From: MGBC120314 sp051880495
GTDB taxonomy: Bacteria > Bacillota > Clostridia > Lachnospirales > Lachnospiraceae
DNA: 64,000 bases
NCBI GenBank assembly: GCA_051880495.1
Contig: JBJEOB010000118.1
Location: forward strand, 60,080-124,079
Direction: 5' to 3'
Below, piece by piece: positions 8,330 through 17,531 of the stretch. The position numbers and the translations under genes are program-made. The stretch's first letter is position 1. Every line of letters starts with the position of its first letter. Below the pieces are notes generated by a model that had not been told where the DNA came from, searched no databases, and worked only from the letters and a program-made list of their open reading frames with translations.

Positions 8330-9787
8330 CTAGCGGGTCCTGTGCTTTAAGAAATCCGCCGTCTGCCTCCATAATTCACATACAAGCGGTTCTTTTAACA
8401 GCAAAAGAATCACGACATAAGAAACAAAGAACAATAACGCTGACAGCACAAGTGTTACGAAACTGCCGTTCAAAACAAACAACGTCCATACCGACAATGC
8501 AACGGAAAATAACAATGCAATTATCATCTTGAAATAAGGTAATTTAGTAATAATTGAACCGACTATATCCCTTGAATAGTATAACTGCACCAGAAATACC
8601 ATTATTTCAGCAAGAACCGTTCCGATTGCCGCACCACACGCCCCGAACTTTGGTATGAGAATAATATTTATAACAATATTTACAACTGCACCTGCAATCT
8701 CAGAATACAATACATACCGCTCTTTCTTAAGCGGTACCAGAAGCTGCATACCCATGATATTAGTAAACCCTATGAAAATCAGGGTCGGCATTATCAGTCT
8801 CATAGGCAGTACCGAATTGACGAAGAGTTTTCCTGACAGTAAATCTATGGATGGCTCTGCAAAAAGCATGAAATATACGCATAAAGGAACTGACAGAAGC
8901 ATCACAAAACACAATGATTTTTTTGTAATATTATATATTTCATCTGTTTTTCCCTGCTCAACGTAATATGACAGTCTTGGCATGAGCACCGTGCCAAGCG
9001 ATGCAACAAATCCCACAAGAATCATTTTAATTTTTACCGCCGCATCATAATAGCCGTTTTCAACCTCGCCCTTAATAAAACCAAGCATGATGTTATCCAT
9101 ATTGGTATAGACCGTCACGGCTATTGACATTGCAAAGAAAATTGCAATCGGTCTTAAATGCTGTCTTAGATTGTAGCCCTTTAACGGCCTGCATATAATA
9201 TATTTTCTGAGATTTAAAAAATTTATTATATTGGAGCCTGCCATGGCTAAAATACTTATCGCTCCATAGATGATATAATCATCTTTGGTTCTGACAAACA
9301 AAAACATGGCAATTAGTGCTATAAACTTAAATACCACTGACCTTATCGTGATATAACCGTATAATTCCAATCCCTTATACAGCCACTCTGCACCTATCGA
9401 GTTGCAGAGAATAAGAATACCCATTACATAAAACAGCTCTTTATTTGCATAATACTTTGGAATAAAAAATATTGCCGCAAAGAAAGCGATGTATGTAATC
9501 AGGCATGTCAGCAGATTTATAAACATTATTTCATGGACGGTTCTGCTTAATTTTTCTTTATCATCTCTTACCTGCGCACAGATACGTATACCATAAGTCG
9601 GGATACCCAGTTGCGCAAACATTGAAAAATACGCAATCGTAGAGCTTGCAAATGAAACTAACCCTACGCCTTTGGGTTCAATAACCCTTGAAGCGTAGGG
9701 ATATGTTATTAACGGAAAAATCACAGATGATGCCGTCAACAGACTATTCATTATAAAATTATATTTGATAGTACCTGTTTTTTTCAT
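8330..9787 (-). CDS. Wzx-like polysaccharide/lipid-linked sugar flippase
   Basis: 485 residues, almost entirely hydrophobic, with about 12-14 membrane spans. The N-terminal NFIMNSLLTASSVIFPLITYPYASR with a following proline-glycine turn is typical of RfbX/Wzx members of the MOP superfamily. These flip undecaprenyl-diphosphate (or -phosphate) linked sugars to the outer face. The locus also encodes an ABC exporter, so two transport routes coexist. The flippase may carry a side-chain donor or a second small repeat unit, an inference from gene content. No charged catalytic signature allows a substrate call. Confidence 0.88.
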   Translation of the reverse strand: MKKTGTIKYNFIMNSLLTASSVIFPLITYPYASRVIEPKGVGLVSFASSTIAYFSMFAQLGIPTYGIRICAQVRDDKEKLSRTVHEIMFINLLTCLITYIAFFAAIFFIPKYYANKELFYVMGILILCNSIGAEWLYKGLELYGYITIRSVVFKFIALIAMFLFVRTKDDYIIYGAISILAMAGSNIINFLNLRKYIICRPLKGYNLRQHLRPIAIFFAMSIAVTVYTNMDNIMLGFIKGEVENGYYDAAVKIKMILVGFVASLGTVLMPRLSYYVEQGKTDEIYNITKKSLCFVMLLSVPLCVYFMLFAEPSIDLLSGKLFVNSVLPMRLIMPTLIFIGFTNIMGMQLLVPLKKERYVLYSEIAGAVVNIVINIILIPKFGACGAAIGTVLAEIMVFLVQLYYSRDIVGSIITKLPYFKMIIALLFSVALSVWTLFVLNGSFVTLVLSALLFFVSYVVILLLLKEPLVCELWRQTADFLKHRTR

Positions 9788-9798
9788 CTTTCCCTCTT

Positions 9799-11439
9799 TT
9801 ATTTAGCAATATATTCCCAAAACAATCCATTTGGCTCACTGCTGAAGTTCGCACCCCTGAAAAGGTCCTCCGAATCAATAAATGTGGTCACGTAATAATT
9901 TCGTGAATTAGCATATGTTCTTTTTATCTCATGCAGCGGTGTAACTGAACCGATTATCAAAAGTATGATAAGTGCGTATGTTGCCACATTCCTTTGTTTT
10001 TGTGCCAGCACGTCAATACACCATAATGCCAGTAAAAACAGTCCCGGTATAGATGCCCTCATGCAAAAATCACATGAACCTCCGACTACAATTAACGGAA
10101 TTAAATACAGCCATACAGCATTAAGCCAGAACAGTCCCTTTTTCTTTTGGAAAGGATATACGCATGCCAGAAAAACACCTGCCTCCAAAAACAAAAACAG
10201 CATCATGTTAACCCAGTAAAAAACCGGAGACAGCCATGCCTGGCGAATATTATGACCAACTGCATAACACCTAAATGCTATCAGCAGAACAGGTAAAATC
10301 CAGTTTATATATTTCCCCCTGCCCTTTAAAAACAGTACCCCTGCAAAAGCTGCAATAACACAGACCAGAATAACTGCCACAAGGATTACCAGTATCATTT
10401 CAACCAGTCCCAGACTTCCAATCAGCCCTTTACCCACATGCATATTGGACATCAGATAAATGACACTTATAATTCCAACAAGTCCGCCTGCCAGTATATT
10501 CTGCAGACTTCCCCAGTTTCTAAGCCCTGTCATGAAAACAGACTTAAAACTTACCCTGCCGGCATTCCAGTCTGTTCTCACAATAAGGTAATATGCAACA
10601 AACGGAATCAGGCCTGCAAATGAAAATGTCGATGTCAATATCAGCGTAGACCACACGAAAATAATGTTCCTTACACGCTCTTTTGTGAATATAAGACAGC
10701 TGCACAGCCACGCTGAAATCGACTGGTTAAATACCCAGAAAAGCTGCGTTGTCATCGATGAAAACTGGAAATCTCCTGACCATGCTTCAAGGTGCTCATA
10801 TCCAAATATCTTAAGCTCATCAAAGCTTACGAGAAGAGTTCCCACAGCATCAAGACCGCTAAACATTATAAGCACGACAAGCGGCCAGATTGCTATTTTT
10901 TTCTGCCATACGCAAATAAGCGCATACAATAAAACAAGTCCCAGCAACGCCCATACATATTGGGCAGCAAAGCCGGCGTACATTCCAAAAAGCTTGCCGA
11001 CAAGTGCCGCAGGAAGCCAGAATCCGATATAATATACAAGACCTCTTGATGTTAAGGTTCCGTCAATTTCAACTTCACGTATAGCCGGCCATTTGTCATA
11101 TACCAGAGAGCCAAATAAAGCATTTCTCGTCAAATGATCCTCATTCTGCCATGCATAGCCGCCAATACCTGAAAATACGACCCATATGGCAAGAATAGCA
11201 AAAATGACCAATATTCTTATCATATCCTGTCGGGTGAGATTTACGATTAAATCCTGAAAATCTCCGTTTTTTTCTCTGTGCTCCCTCACACATAAAACAA
11301 CTGCAGCCGCGATTATTACCGTAACCGGAATTCCTATATACCATTTACACCAGCCCGCCATAAAAATCATGACAGGCAATGAAAGATACACATATATCAG
11401 GGTATAAAAAATCAGATTCCAATTGATTTTATTTTTCAT
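9799..11439 (-). CDS. Polytopic membrane protein of unknown function (possible GT-C transferase or polymerase)
   Basis: 546 residues with roughly 12 predicted spans beginning at residue 10. There is a loop around residues 85-125 (SGIGGYAWQNEDH) and a hydrophilic C-terminal end after the last span (residues 500-546). Acidic and tyrosine-rich external loops between spans resemble GT-C glycosyltransferases and Wzy-like polymerases, but I find no diagnostic motif. Its place beside the flippase, and the presence of a GtrB-like lipid-sugar synthase, suggest an enzyme acting outside the membrane on a lipid-linked sugar. I do not recognise a named family. Confidence 0.75.
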   Translation of the reverse strand: MKNKINWNLIFYTLIYVYLSLPVMIFMAGWCKWYIGIPVTVIIAAAVVLCVREHREKNGDFQDLIVNLTRQDMIRILVIFAILAIWVVFSGIGGYAWQNEDHLTRNALFGSLVYDKWPAIREVEIDGTLTSRGLVYYIGFWLPAALVGKLFGMYAGFAAQYVWALLGLVLLYALICVWQKKIAIWPLVVLIMFSGLDAVGTLLVSFDELKIFGYEHLEAWSGDFQFSSMTTQLFWVFNQSISAWLCSCLIFTKERVRNIIFVWSTLILTSTFSFAGLIPFVAYYLIVRTDWNAGRVSFKSVFMTGLRNWGSLQNILAGGLVGIISVIYLMSNMHVGKGLIGSLGLVEMILVILVAVILVCVIAAFAGVLFLKGRGKYINWILPVLLIAFRCYAVGHNIRQAWLSPVFYWVNMMLFLFLEAGVFLACVYPFQKKKGLFWLNAVWLYLIPLIVVGGSCDFCMRASIPGLFLLALWCIDVLAQKQRNVATYALIILLIIGSVTPLHEIKRTYANSRNYYVTTFIDSEDLFRGANFSSEPNGLFWEYIAK

Positions 11440-11467
11440 TAATTACTTCCTCCATACAAAAACCTGA

Positions 11468-12574
11468 TTAACACAATTCCCTTTCGCACAATTTGAGTGC
11501 CTCAATTATTACTTTATCCATATCATAGTATTTATACGCACCAAGTCTGCCGCCAAAAATAACCTTATCCTGTTCGTCTGCAATCTGTTTATATTGCAGG
11601 TATAACTCATTATTTCTGTCATTATTCACAGGGTAATACGGCTCGTCGCCCTTCTCCCACTCCTTGGAATACTCTCTTGATATTACGGTGGTCGGCTGCT
11701 TTCCGAATTCAAAATGCTTATGTTCAATAATTCTCGTATATGGCACATCACGGTCTGTATAGTTTACAACAGCATTTCCCTGGAAATTCTCCACATCAAG
11801 CTCCTCTGTTTCAAAACGGACGGTTCTGTATTCCAGAACACCAAGCTTATAATCAAAAAACTCGTCAATCATACCCGTAAATATGGTTTTTGATGCAATA
11901 TCCTCATTTTCTTTTATAAATTCAAAATAATCGGTATTAAGCAGGACATCAGAATCTGCAAGCATCTTCTCGACAATCGCCGTATATCCGCCAACAGGAA
12001 TTCCCTGATATCTGTCGTTAAAATAATTATTATCATATGTAAATCTTAACGGAAGACGCTTGATTATAAATGACGGCAAGTCCTTACAGTCTCTTCCCCA
12101 CTGTTTTTCGGTATAACCCTTTACAAGCTTCTCATATACATCCCTTCCCACAAGTGAGAGTGCCTGCTCCTCAAGATTCTTCGGCTCAGTAATGCCAAGA
12201 CTTGCAATCTGTTCATTAATCCTGTCCATGGCTTCCTTAGGTGTTTTAATATTCCACATCCTGCTGAAAGTATTCATGTTAAAAGGAAGATTGTACAGCT
12301 CATCCTTATAAACAGCCACAGGTGAATTAATATAGTTATTAAACTCTGCAAACTGATTTACATATTCCCATATTTTTTTGTCGGATGTATGGAAAATATG
12401 AGCGCCGTACTTATGTACATTTATTCCGCTGATATTTTCGCAGTAAATATTTCCTGCAATATGGTTTCTCTTCTCAATAACAAGACAGCTCTTTCCTGCT
12501 TTAGATGCCTCGTATGCAAAAACTGCGCCGAAAAGTCCGGCTCCCACAATTAAATAATCGTATTTTTTACTCAT
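11468..12574 (-). CDS. glf: UDP-galactopyranose mutase
   Basis: 368 residues, standard length. The FAD-binding dinucleotide motif VGAGLFGAVFA is at residues 10-20, followed by the adenosine-binding EKRNHIAGN. HKYGAHIFHTSD and YTEKQWG are Glf hallmarks. RTVRFETE and the C-terminal FGGRLGAYKYYDMD line the flavin site. It interconverts UDP-galactopyranose and UDP-galactofuranose and therefore supplies the adjacent GlfT2-like transferase. It lies 11 bases after that gene. Confidence 0.97.
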   Translation of the reverse strand: MSKKYDYLIVGAGLFGAVFAYEASKAGKSCLVIEKRNHIAGNIYCENISGINVHKYGAHIFHTSDKKIWEYVNQFAEFNNYINSPVAVYKDELYNLPFNMNTFSRMWNIKTPKEAMDRINEQIASLGITEPKNLEEQALSLVGRDVYEKLVKGYTEKQWGRDCKDLPSFIIKRLPLRFTYDNNYFNDRYQGIPVGGYTAIVEKMLADSDVLLNTDYFEFIKENEDIASKTIFTGMIDEFFDYKLGVLEYRTVRFETEELDVENFQGNAVVNYTDRDVPYTRIIEHKHFEFGKQPTTVISREYSKEWEKGDEPYYPVNNDRNNELYLQYKQIADEQDKVIFGGRLGAYKYYDMDKVIIEALKLCERELC

Positions 12575-12585
12575 TGTTATACTCC

Positions 12586-14328
12586 CTATATATTCAGATA
12601 TTCTTTCCAGAAAGCCTCTCCCGTAATGTTCTTAAACTGTTTTGAATATCTTTTTTTTGCCATGCCATAAAATAATATAAGTCTTACGGTCTGACGAATC
12701 ATCATACCGAAACAGACAAACAGTTTTCCTGTTTCTTTTCCTGAATAAAATCCCTTCTGCGTATCAGGGTCATATATCCACACTTTTTTAACACGGTAGT
12801 ACCTGTGCGGGCTTTCTCCTGATGCTATTGGAACTGTTTTTTTGGAGCGTTTTGCCGGCAGAAGCCATCCGTTCAGTGACAGAAGCTTTTTTCTGTCGAT
12901 TACACTATTGTCAGTGCTTTTCCTGTCAAACTCTTTTAAATCACCGTCAAACTCTTGTGTATAGCGATACCCGAAATCACACAGTTCTTTATGAAATTTC
13001 TGGGGATCTGTACATTTAAGGAACTGCGGTCCGCCAAAAAAGTCATCCACCGCCCTGTTTACAAGGCTCATATCCTTATATCTGTAACGGAACAGATTGG
13101 TTAAAAGCCTTCTGTTTACTATCTTGACCGCCTTGCTCCTGCCGTTCTTTCCGGCATGCAGTGCGTTGATAATCAGATTATTTCTTACATCATAATATTC
13201 ATTTACGGATGGTCTCTTATTTTCAAAAGTATCATGCCACACACATATTCCATTCATAAGCACAACACGTTTTTTAGCCCTTATGCCATACTCAAGGTCA
13301 TCAAAATGAATAAACAGCGGAAGCGGAAGTCCGATTTCATCCGAAAGTCCCACCGGCATGCAGCAGTACCACCACGCATTGTAATCCACCATTTCTTCCT
13401 TTTCATTGAGACAGACATTTTCAAACTCTCTTAAATCAAGGCCTCTGTTACGCGACTTTATAAATCTTCCTGCCTGATACCACGCGCCTGCCTCATGCTG
13501 TATATATTTGCAGTCATTCCTAAGCATTGCGCCGCCAACTATTATATCCCGGTACTCATCTTTTGCATATGCCAGTAAAATGAACGTTTTCTCCAGCGCA
13601 GAAATCTTTATCTCAACATCATCATCCATAAGAAGAACATGGGTAGCTGTCCCCTCTTCTTTAGCACACATCATTCCGCGTGTAAATCCGCCTACACCGC
13701 CTGCATTTTTATTTGGAATCAGGCTGATAAATCCGGGCACATCCATATTTTCAAGTGTGTTACCATTATCAATCACCATTACATTCAGGTGGCTATTTAA
13801 AATGGAGCCGCCGTCTGTTACTTCCTTCTGCAAAATGCGAAGGTTTCTCTTAACATACTCTTCGCGTCTGTAAGTGCAGATAATCAGCGAAATAAAAACA
13901 TCCCTTACCGGCGTCATATCTGTTTCAAATGCTGCATTATACAATACAATCTCTTCTTTGCTGTCTATTTTCACAAACAAAATACCGTTATTGTGCTTTG
14001 CAAGGTCAATATCTGCAGAATACTCCAACGCATCTTCACTGTCGATGCATATTTCAGCAATCTTTTTGCACTCAGAATCCATCTCCCAGATTGATATTGC
14101 TCCGCTGCCTTTTGCTTTTATTCTAAAGCGAACACTGTCAATTACCGTATATTCCGACCATTTCACAGCAGAAAAAGCATTAAAATATGTATCAAAGGAC
14201 ACAGTCTGCCCTTTAGAAATTATAAGGCTGTCGCCATCTATATGATATGCAGCCGGATTACCGTGAAGATAAAGCTGCTCTCTGTCAGATTCATATTCTT
14301 TTGGCAATTCTATTTTTTGCAGCTGCAT
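12586..14328 (-). CDS. GlfT2-like galactofuranosyltransferase
   Basis: 580 residues. An N-terminal beta-rich region (1-145) precedes a GT-A domain that opens SLIICTYRR. The metal-binding triad is LLMDDDVEI near residues 233-238, and a conserved WHDTF near residue 364 is followed by YYDVRNN. The long C-terminal region (390-580) is helical. This layout (beta domain, DDD, WHD..., large C-terminal part) matches the GlfT2 family that polymerises galactofuranose from UDP-Galf. The glf gene next door provides the donor and supports the call. It likely acts on the cytoplasmic face, in line with ABC-type export. Confidence 0.88.
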   Translation of the reverse strand: MQLQKIELPKEYESDREQLYLHGNPAAYHIDGDSLIISKGQTVSFDTYFNAFSAVKWSEYTVIDSVRFRIKAKGSGAISIWEMDSECKKIAEICIDSEDALEYSADIDLAKHNNGILFVKIDSKEEIVLYNAAFETDMTPVRDVFISLIICTYRREEYVKRNLRILQKEVTDGGSILNSHLNVMVIDNGNTLENMDVPGFISLIPNKNAGGVGGFTRGMMCAKEEGTATHVLLMDDDVEIKISALEKTFILLAYAKDEYRDIIVGGAMLRNDCKYIQHEAGAWYQAGRFIKSRNRGLDLREFENVCLNEKEEMVDYNAWWYCCMPVGLSDEIGLPLPLFIHFDDLEYGIRAKKRVVLMNGICVWHDTFENKRPSVNEYYDVRNNLIINALHAGKNGRSKAVKIVNRRLLTNLFRYRYKDMSLVNRAVDDFFGGPQFLKCTDPQKFHKELCDFGYRYTQEFDGDLKEFDRKSTDNSVIDRKKLLSLNGWLLPAKRSKKTVPIASGESPHRYYRVKKVWIYDPDTQKGFYSGKETGKLFVCFGMMIRQTVRLILFYGMAKKRYSKQFKNITGEAFWKEYLNI

Positions 14329-14340
14329 CAGATTCCTCCA

Positions 14341-15333
14341 CTAACCACGAGCAATTTTGTAAACTATCGCACCGACAGGCAGAATAAGGTATCCTGTCTT
14401 TCTAAGCATTGTTATACTTTTCTTGTTCGTGCTTTTATAAACATCGGGATAATTTTTTTGTAAATCCTTATCCCATTTCTTCATTTCACTAAATATACCC
14501 TTCTTAAGTCCCATGCTTATGTATATCTGGAACTGGTTTTCCACAATCTGGGCTATTGCCCTCTCTACATACTTTTTGTGTTCATCAGTCGGATAAGAAG
14601 CATTTTCATAAAATCTAAGCAGGCTTTCAAGCACATGCATATGCTGGTCCCTGCGCTTCTGCATGCTCTTTATGTCCATGCTCTGCCCGTTTCTGCCAAG
14701 CCTGTACATATAGATGAATTCATTGTAAAAATAAACACTGTCAGTCTGCACTATCGGATAAGTTATATATTCCGCATCCACATAAAAGCAATGCTCATCA
14801 ATATCTATTCCCTGATTTTTTAGAAAACCGGTTTTTATCGTCATGGAATGCATCTTTATAACATTGTGTATCTGACCTTTGGAAATATAACATGTCTTTG
14901 TATACTGTGACTTATCATCAGCGGCATATTTCTCATCAAGAATTTTCTCCGTAACATCCTGAATACACAGATAATCAGATGCAATAATATCCTCATCTCT
15001 ATTTTTAAGCATATTTACATACTCAGATAATTTTGGAGTATTGAGCCAGTCATCACCGTCAACCACTTTAAAATACTTTCCATTGGCATGACGTATTCCG
15101 TAATTGATAGTGGAGCCATGACCGCCGTTTTCCTTCTCGTACAAATAATATGTGCCCGGATATTTATTCACATACTCCATTGCAATCTGTGCCGTCGAGT
15201 CTGTAGAACCGTCGCTTATTACCAGCACCTCCACGTCATCAAGTATCTCCTTAACTTCCATGGAAGAGAGGCATTTTCTTAAATATTTTTCAACATTATA
15301 AGCAGGAATGATAATACTTAAAATTTTATCCAT
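14341..15333 (-). CDS. Family-2 glycosyltransferase
   Basis: 330 residues, GT-A fold. SIIIPAYNVEKYL opens the domain, SDGSTDST is the nucleotide-binding loop and KVVDGDDWLN carries the DxD-type metal site near residue 100. The C-terminal 130 residues are helical with a hydrophobic end (TGYLILPVGAIVYKI) that may touch the membrane. Its ATG shares bases with the preceding gene's stop (TAATG at 15335-15331), so the two transferases are translationally coupled. Donor and acceptor cannot be read from sequence. Confidence 0.9.
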   Translation of the reverse strand: MDKILSIIIPAYNVEKYLRKCLSSMEVKEILDDVEVLVISDGSTDSTAQIAMEYVNKYPGTYYLYEKENGGHGSTINYGIRHANGKYFKVVDGDDWLNTPKLSEYVNMLKNRDEDIIASDYLCIQDVTEKILDEKYAADDKSQYTKTCYISKGQIHNVIKMHSMTIKTGFLKNQGIDIDEHCFYVDAEYITYPIVQTDSVYFYNEFIYMYRLGRNGQSMDIKSMQKRRDQHMHVLESLLRFYENASYPTDEHKKYVERAIAQIVENQFQIYISMGLKKGIFSEMKKWDKDLQKNYPDVYKSTNKKSITMLRKTGYLILPVGAIVYKIARG

Positions 15334-16145
15334 TACTTTCTTAAAACCTTCTCATAAATAAACTTTCTTAATCCGTTAGGGATTATCGCAACAATACTGT
15401 GACCCAAAGCTGTCACGAGAAAATTAAAAAATCCCGAATAGCCGTACCGGAACATTTTCCATCTGAAGGAAATAATGTTTCCGGCATACGATATCCCGCC
15501 ACGACGTTTGTACAGGTCATCACCCGACCTCATATAAAGAACAGGTTCCGGAATATTTGCACCGGTATAGCCCTTACACAGCATCCTTATCCACAAATCA
15601 TAATCTTCAAAATAAGGGCAGTGTCTGTATCCGCCTGCGGCAAAAACGGCTGATTTACGGTACATTACCGCCGGATGATTAAATGGATTTCTCTTTTTGG
15701 CGAACTTACGGATGCCTTCATTGTCAGCCGGCAACACGCGCCTTGATATTTCATTGCCAATATCATCCTTAAATTCGATAACCGTGCCGCTTACAATATC
15801 CGGTGATGACTTTTCCATAACCAGAAGTTCTCTCTCCATACGGTCACTTATACTGATATCATCGCTGTCCATTCTTGCAACTATCTCATTGGTACAATGC
15901 GCCATGCCTTCATTCAGTGCCTTACCAAGCCCAACATTTTCAGGCAGACGTACAAGCTTTATTATATTATACTTGTGCCCGCATTCCGTAAGGACTGCAT
16001 CCAGCTCATCATTAAGCGGTCCGTCACAGACAATAACAAACTCATCAGGCATTACTGTCTGCATCATTATACTCTCTATACTCTGCCTTAAATACTGCGG
16101 CTTTTCTTTGTAATATACAGACATCAGCACTGAATATTTATCCAT
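15333..16145 (-). CDS. Family-2 glycosyltransferase (AmsE-like)
   Basis: 270 residues. YSVLMSVYYKEKP and VIVCDGPLND are characteristic of the AmsE group of exopolysaccharide transferases; MDSDDISISDRME holds the metal-binding aspartates. ATG 16145 overlaps the previous stop as TAATG, the same junction type as at the gene's own end, so I prefer it to ATG 16151, which sits only four bases from AAGG. The C-terminus has one hydrophobic stretch (FFNFLVTALGHSIVAII). It probably adds an internal sugar of the repeat; the specific linkage is unknown. Confidence 0.9.
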   Translation of the reverse strand: MDKYSVLMSVYYKEKPQYLRQSIESIMMQTVMPDEFVIVCDGPLNDELDAVLTECGHKYNIIKLVRLPENVGLGKALNEGMAHCTNEIVARMDSDDISISDRMERELLVMEKSSPDIVSGTVIEFKDDIGNEISRRVLPADNEGIRKFAKKRNPFNHPAVMYRKSAVFAAGGYRHCPYFEDYDLWIRMLCKGYTGANIPEPVLYMRSGDDLYKRRGGISYAGNIISFRWKMFRYGYSGFFNFLVTALGHSIVAIIPNGLRKFIYEKVLRK

Positions 16146-17527
16146 TACCATTCTACCTTTTTAACATCATCCACCCGTTTGTCAGGTGTTATCTTATTTT
16201 CATCAAAGCCTTCTGTGTTTTCTTTCTGGAATAAAACCTTGAAGGTTCCCAGAATAATCTTTATATCAAGGAATACTGAGTAATTCTCAATATACGTAAG
16301 ATCCAGCTTTAACTTGTCATACGGTGTTGTATTATACTTGCCATATACCTGGGCATATCCTGTAAGTCCTGCTTTTACCTTCAGTCTGAAATTAAATTCC
16401 GGAATCTTTTCCATATACATTTCGGCGATTTCCGGTCTTTCAGGCCTTGGTCCTACAAATGACATATCACCCTTAAACACATTAATTATCTGTGGAAGCT
16501 CATCAAAATGAATTCTTCTTAAGACTTTGCCGACAGGCGTAACACGGTCATCATTTTTCTTTGCAACCATTACGCCGTCTTTTTCAGAATCAATCCTCAT
16601 GCTTCTGAATTTAATCATCTTAAATATCCTGCCATCCCTCGTAAGCCTGTTCTGATAATAGAATACAGGACCGCCATCATACAGCTTAATAAGTATGGCC
16701 GCAATTATCATAAACGGAAGCATAACTACAAGAAGCACCGTTGATATCACAATATCCATAATTCTCTTAATCAAAAGCTGGTCAGCTGTAAGTCCCTGGT
16801 TTCTTGCAAGAAGAAGCGGCGAGTCAAAAAGGTCCATCCTCTCAGAGCCCATTATGATAATATCGGATAATTTTGGTGTCACATAGACACGGATTGAATT
16901 ATCAAAGCAGTATTTCAAAATATCATTTCGAATGCTTGAACGAATATCACACAGCACGACTGAATCATACTGATGAATCTTTTCGATTACTTTTTTTCTG
17001 CCTTCCGAAACATTAATTGATTCGCAGATATGATACTTATCCGGTCTTGCATTTATCTTGTCGATAATCTGCTGCGGAGAGCGTTCATCAAAAACAACCA
17101 GCATCTTCCTTGACGGAAAAAGTCCGGTAAGTATTGTGTGGCTTAATAGTACCCACAGTATAATCGCAATTACTTCCAGACCTGTCAGCAAAAGGACAGG
17201 AATTAATGATACATAATCTCTTGCTATTGCGCAGATTTCGAAATAAACAACTACATTACTGCATAATATTGATAGAAACTGCGAAAGGACTACATCTGCC
17301 GTGCGCAGATATCCAATCTTGTATCCTCCGAAATTTCTTGTAAAAAAGAATACAATCAGCGTGTAAATACCGATAACCGCCCAGTTACCTCTTCTGTAAA
17401 AAGGAATCGGAATTGTCTCACTGAAGAAGGCATACCATATATATGCAAATATAACTGTTTCAAGTAACACAAGAAACAGCCTTGATATAAAATTAATCAG
17501 TCTCTTGTATGAATCTCTTTCTTTCAT
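16145..17527 (-). CDS. WbaP/WcaJ-type polyprenyl-phosphate sugar-1-phosphate transferase (initiating enzyme)
   Basis: 460 residues. Four to five N-terminal spans (about residues 15-135) and a soluble CoA-binding-like linker are followed by one span (IMDIVISTVLLVVMLPFMII). The catalytic bacterial sugar transferase domain has KFRSM, RRIHFDELPQ (the DE pair) and GPRPE. It moves a hexose- or deoxyhexose-1-phosphate from a nucleotide donor onto undecaprenyl phosphate and so starts the glycan chain. I start at ATG 17527 (MKERDSY): GGGAG is eight bases upstream and the site clears the preceding stop. ATG 17542 would overlap it. Confidence 0.93.
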   Translation of the reverse strand: MKERDSYKRLINFISRLFLVLLETVIFAYIWYAFFSETIPIPFYRRGNWAVIGIYTLIVFFFTRNFGGYKIGYLRTADVVLSQFLSILCSNVVVYFEICAIARDYVSLIPVLLLTGLEVIAIILWVLLSHTILTGLFPSRKMLVVFDERSPQQIIDKINARPDKYHICESINVSEGRKKVIEKIHQYDSVVLCDIRSSIRNDILKYCFDNSIRVYVTPKLSDIIIMGSERMDLFDSPLLLARNQGLTADQLLIKRIMDIVISTVLLVVMLPFMIIAAILIKLYDGGPVFYYQNRLTRDGRIFKMIKFRSMRIDSEKDGVMVAKKNDDRVTPVGKVLRRIHFDELPQIINVFKGDMSFVGPRPERPEIAEMYMEKIPEFNFRLKVKAGLTGYAQVYGKYNTTPYDKLKLDLTYIENYSVFLDIKIILGTFKVLFQKENTEGFDENKITPDKRVDDVKKVEW

Positions 17528-17531
17528 ACCT

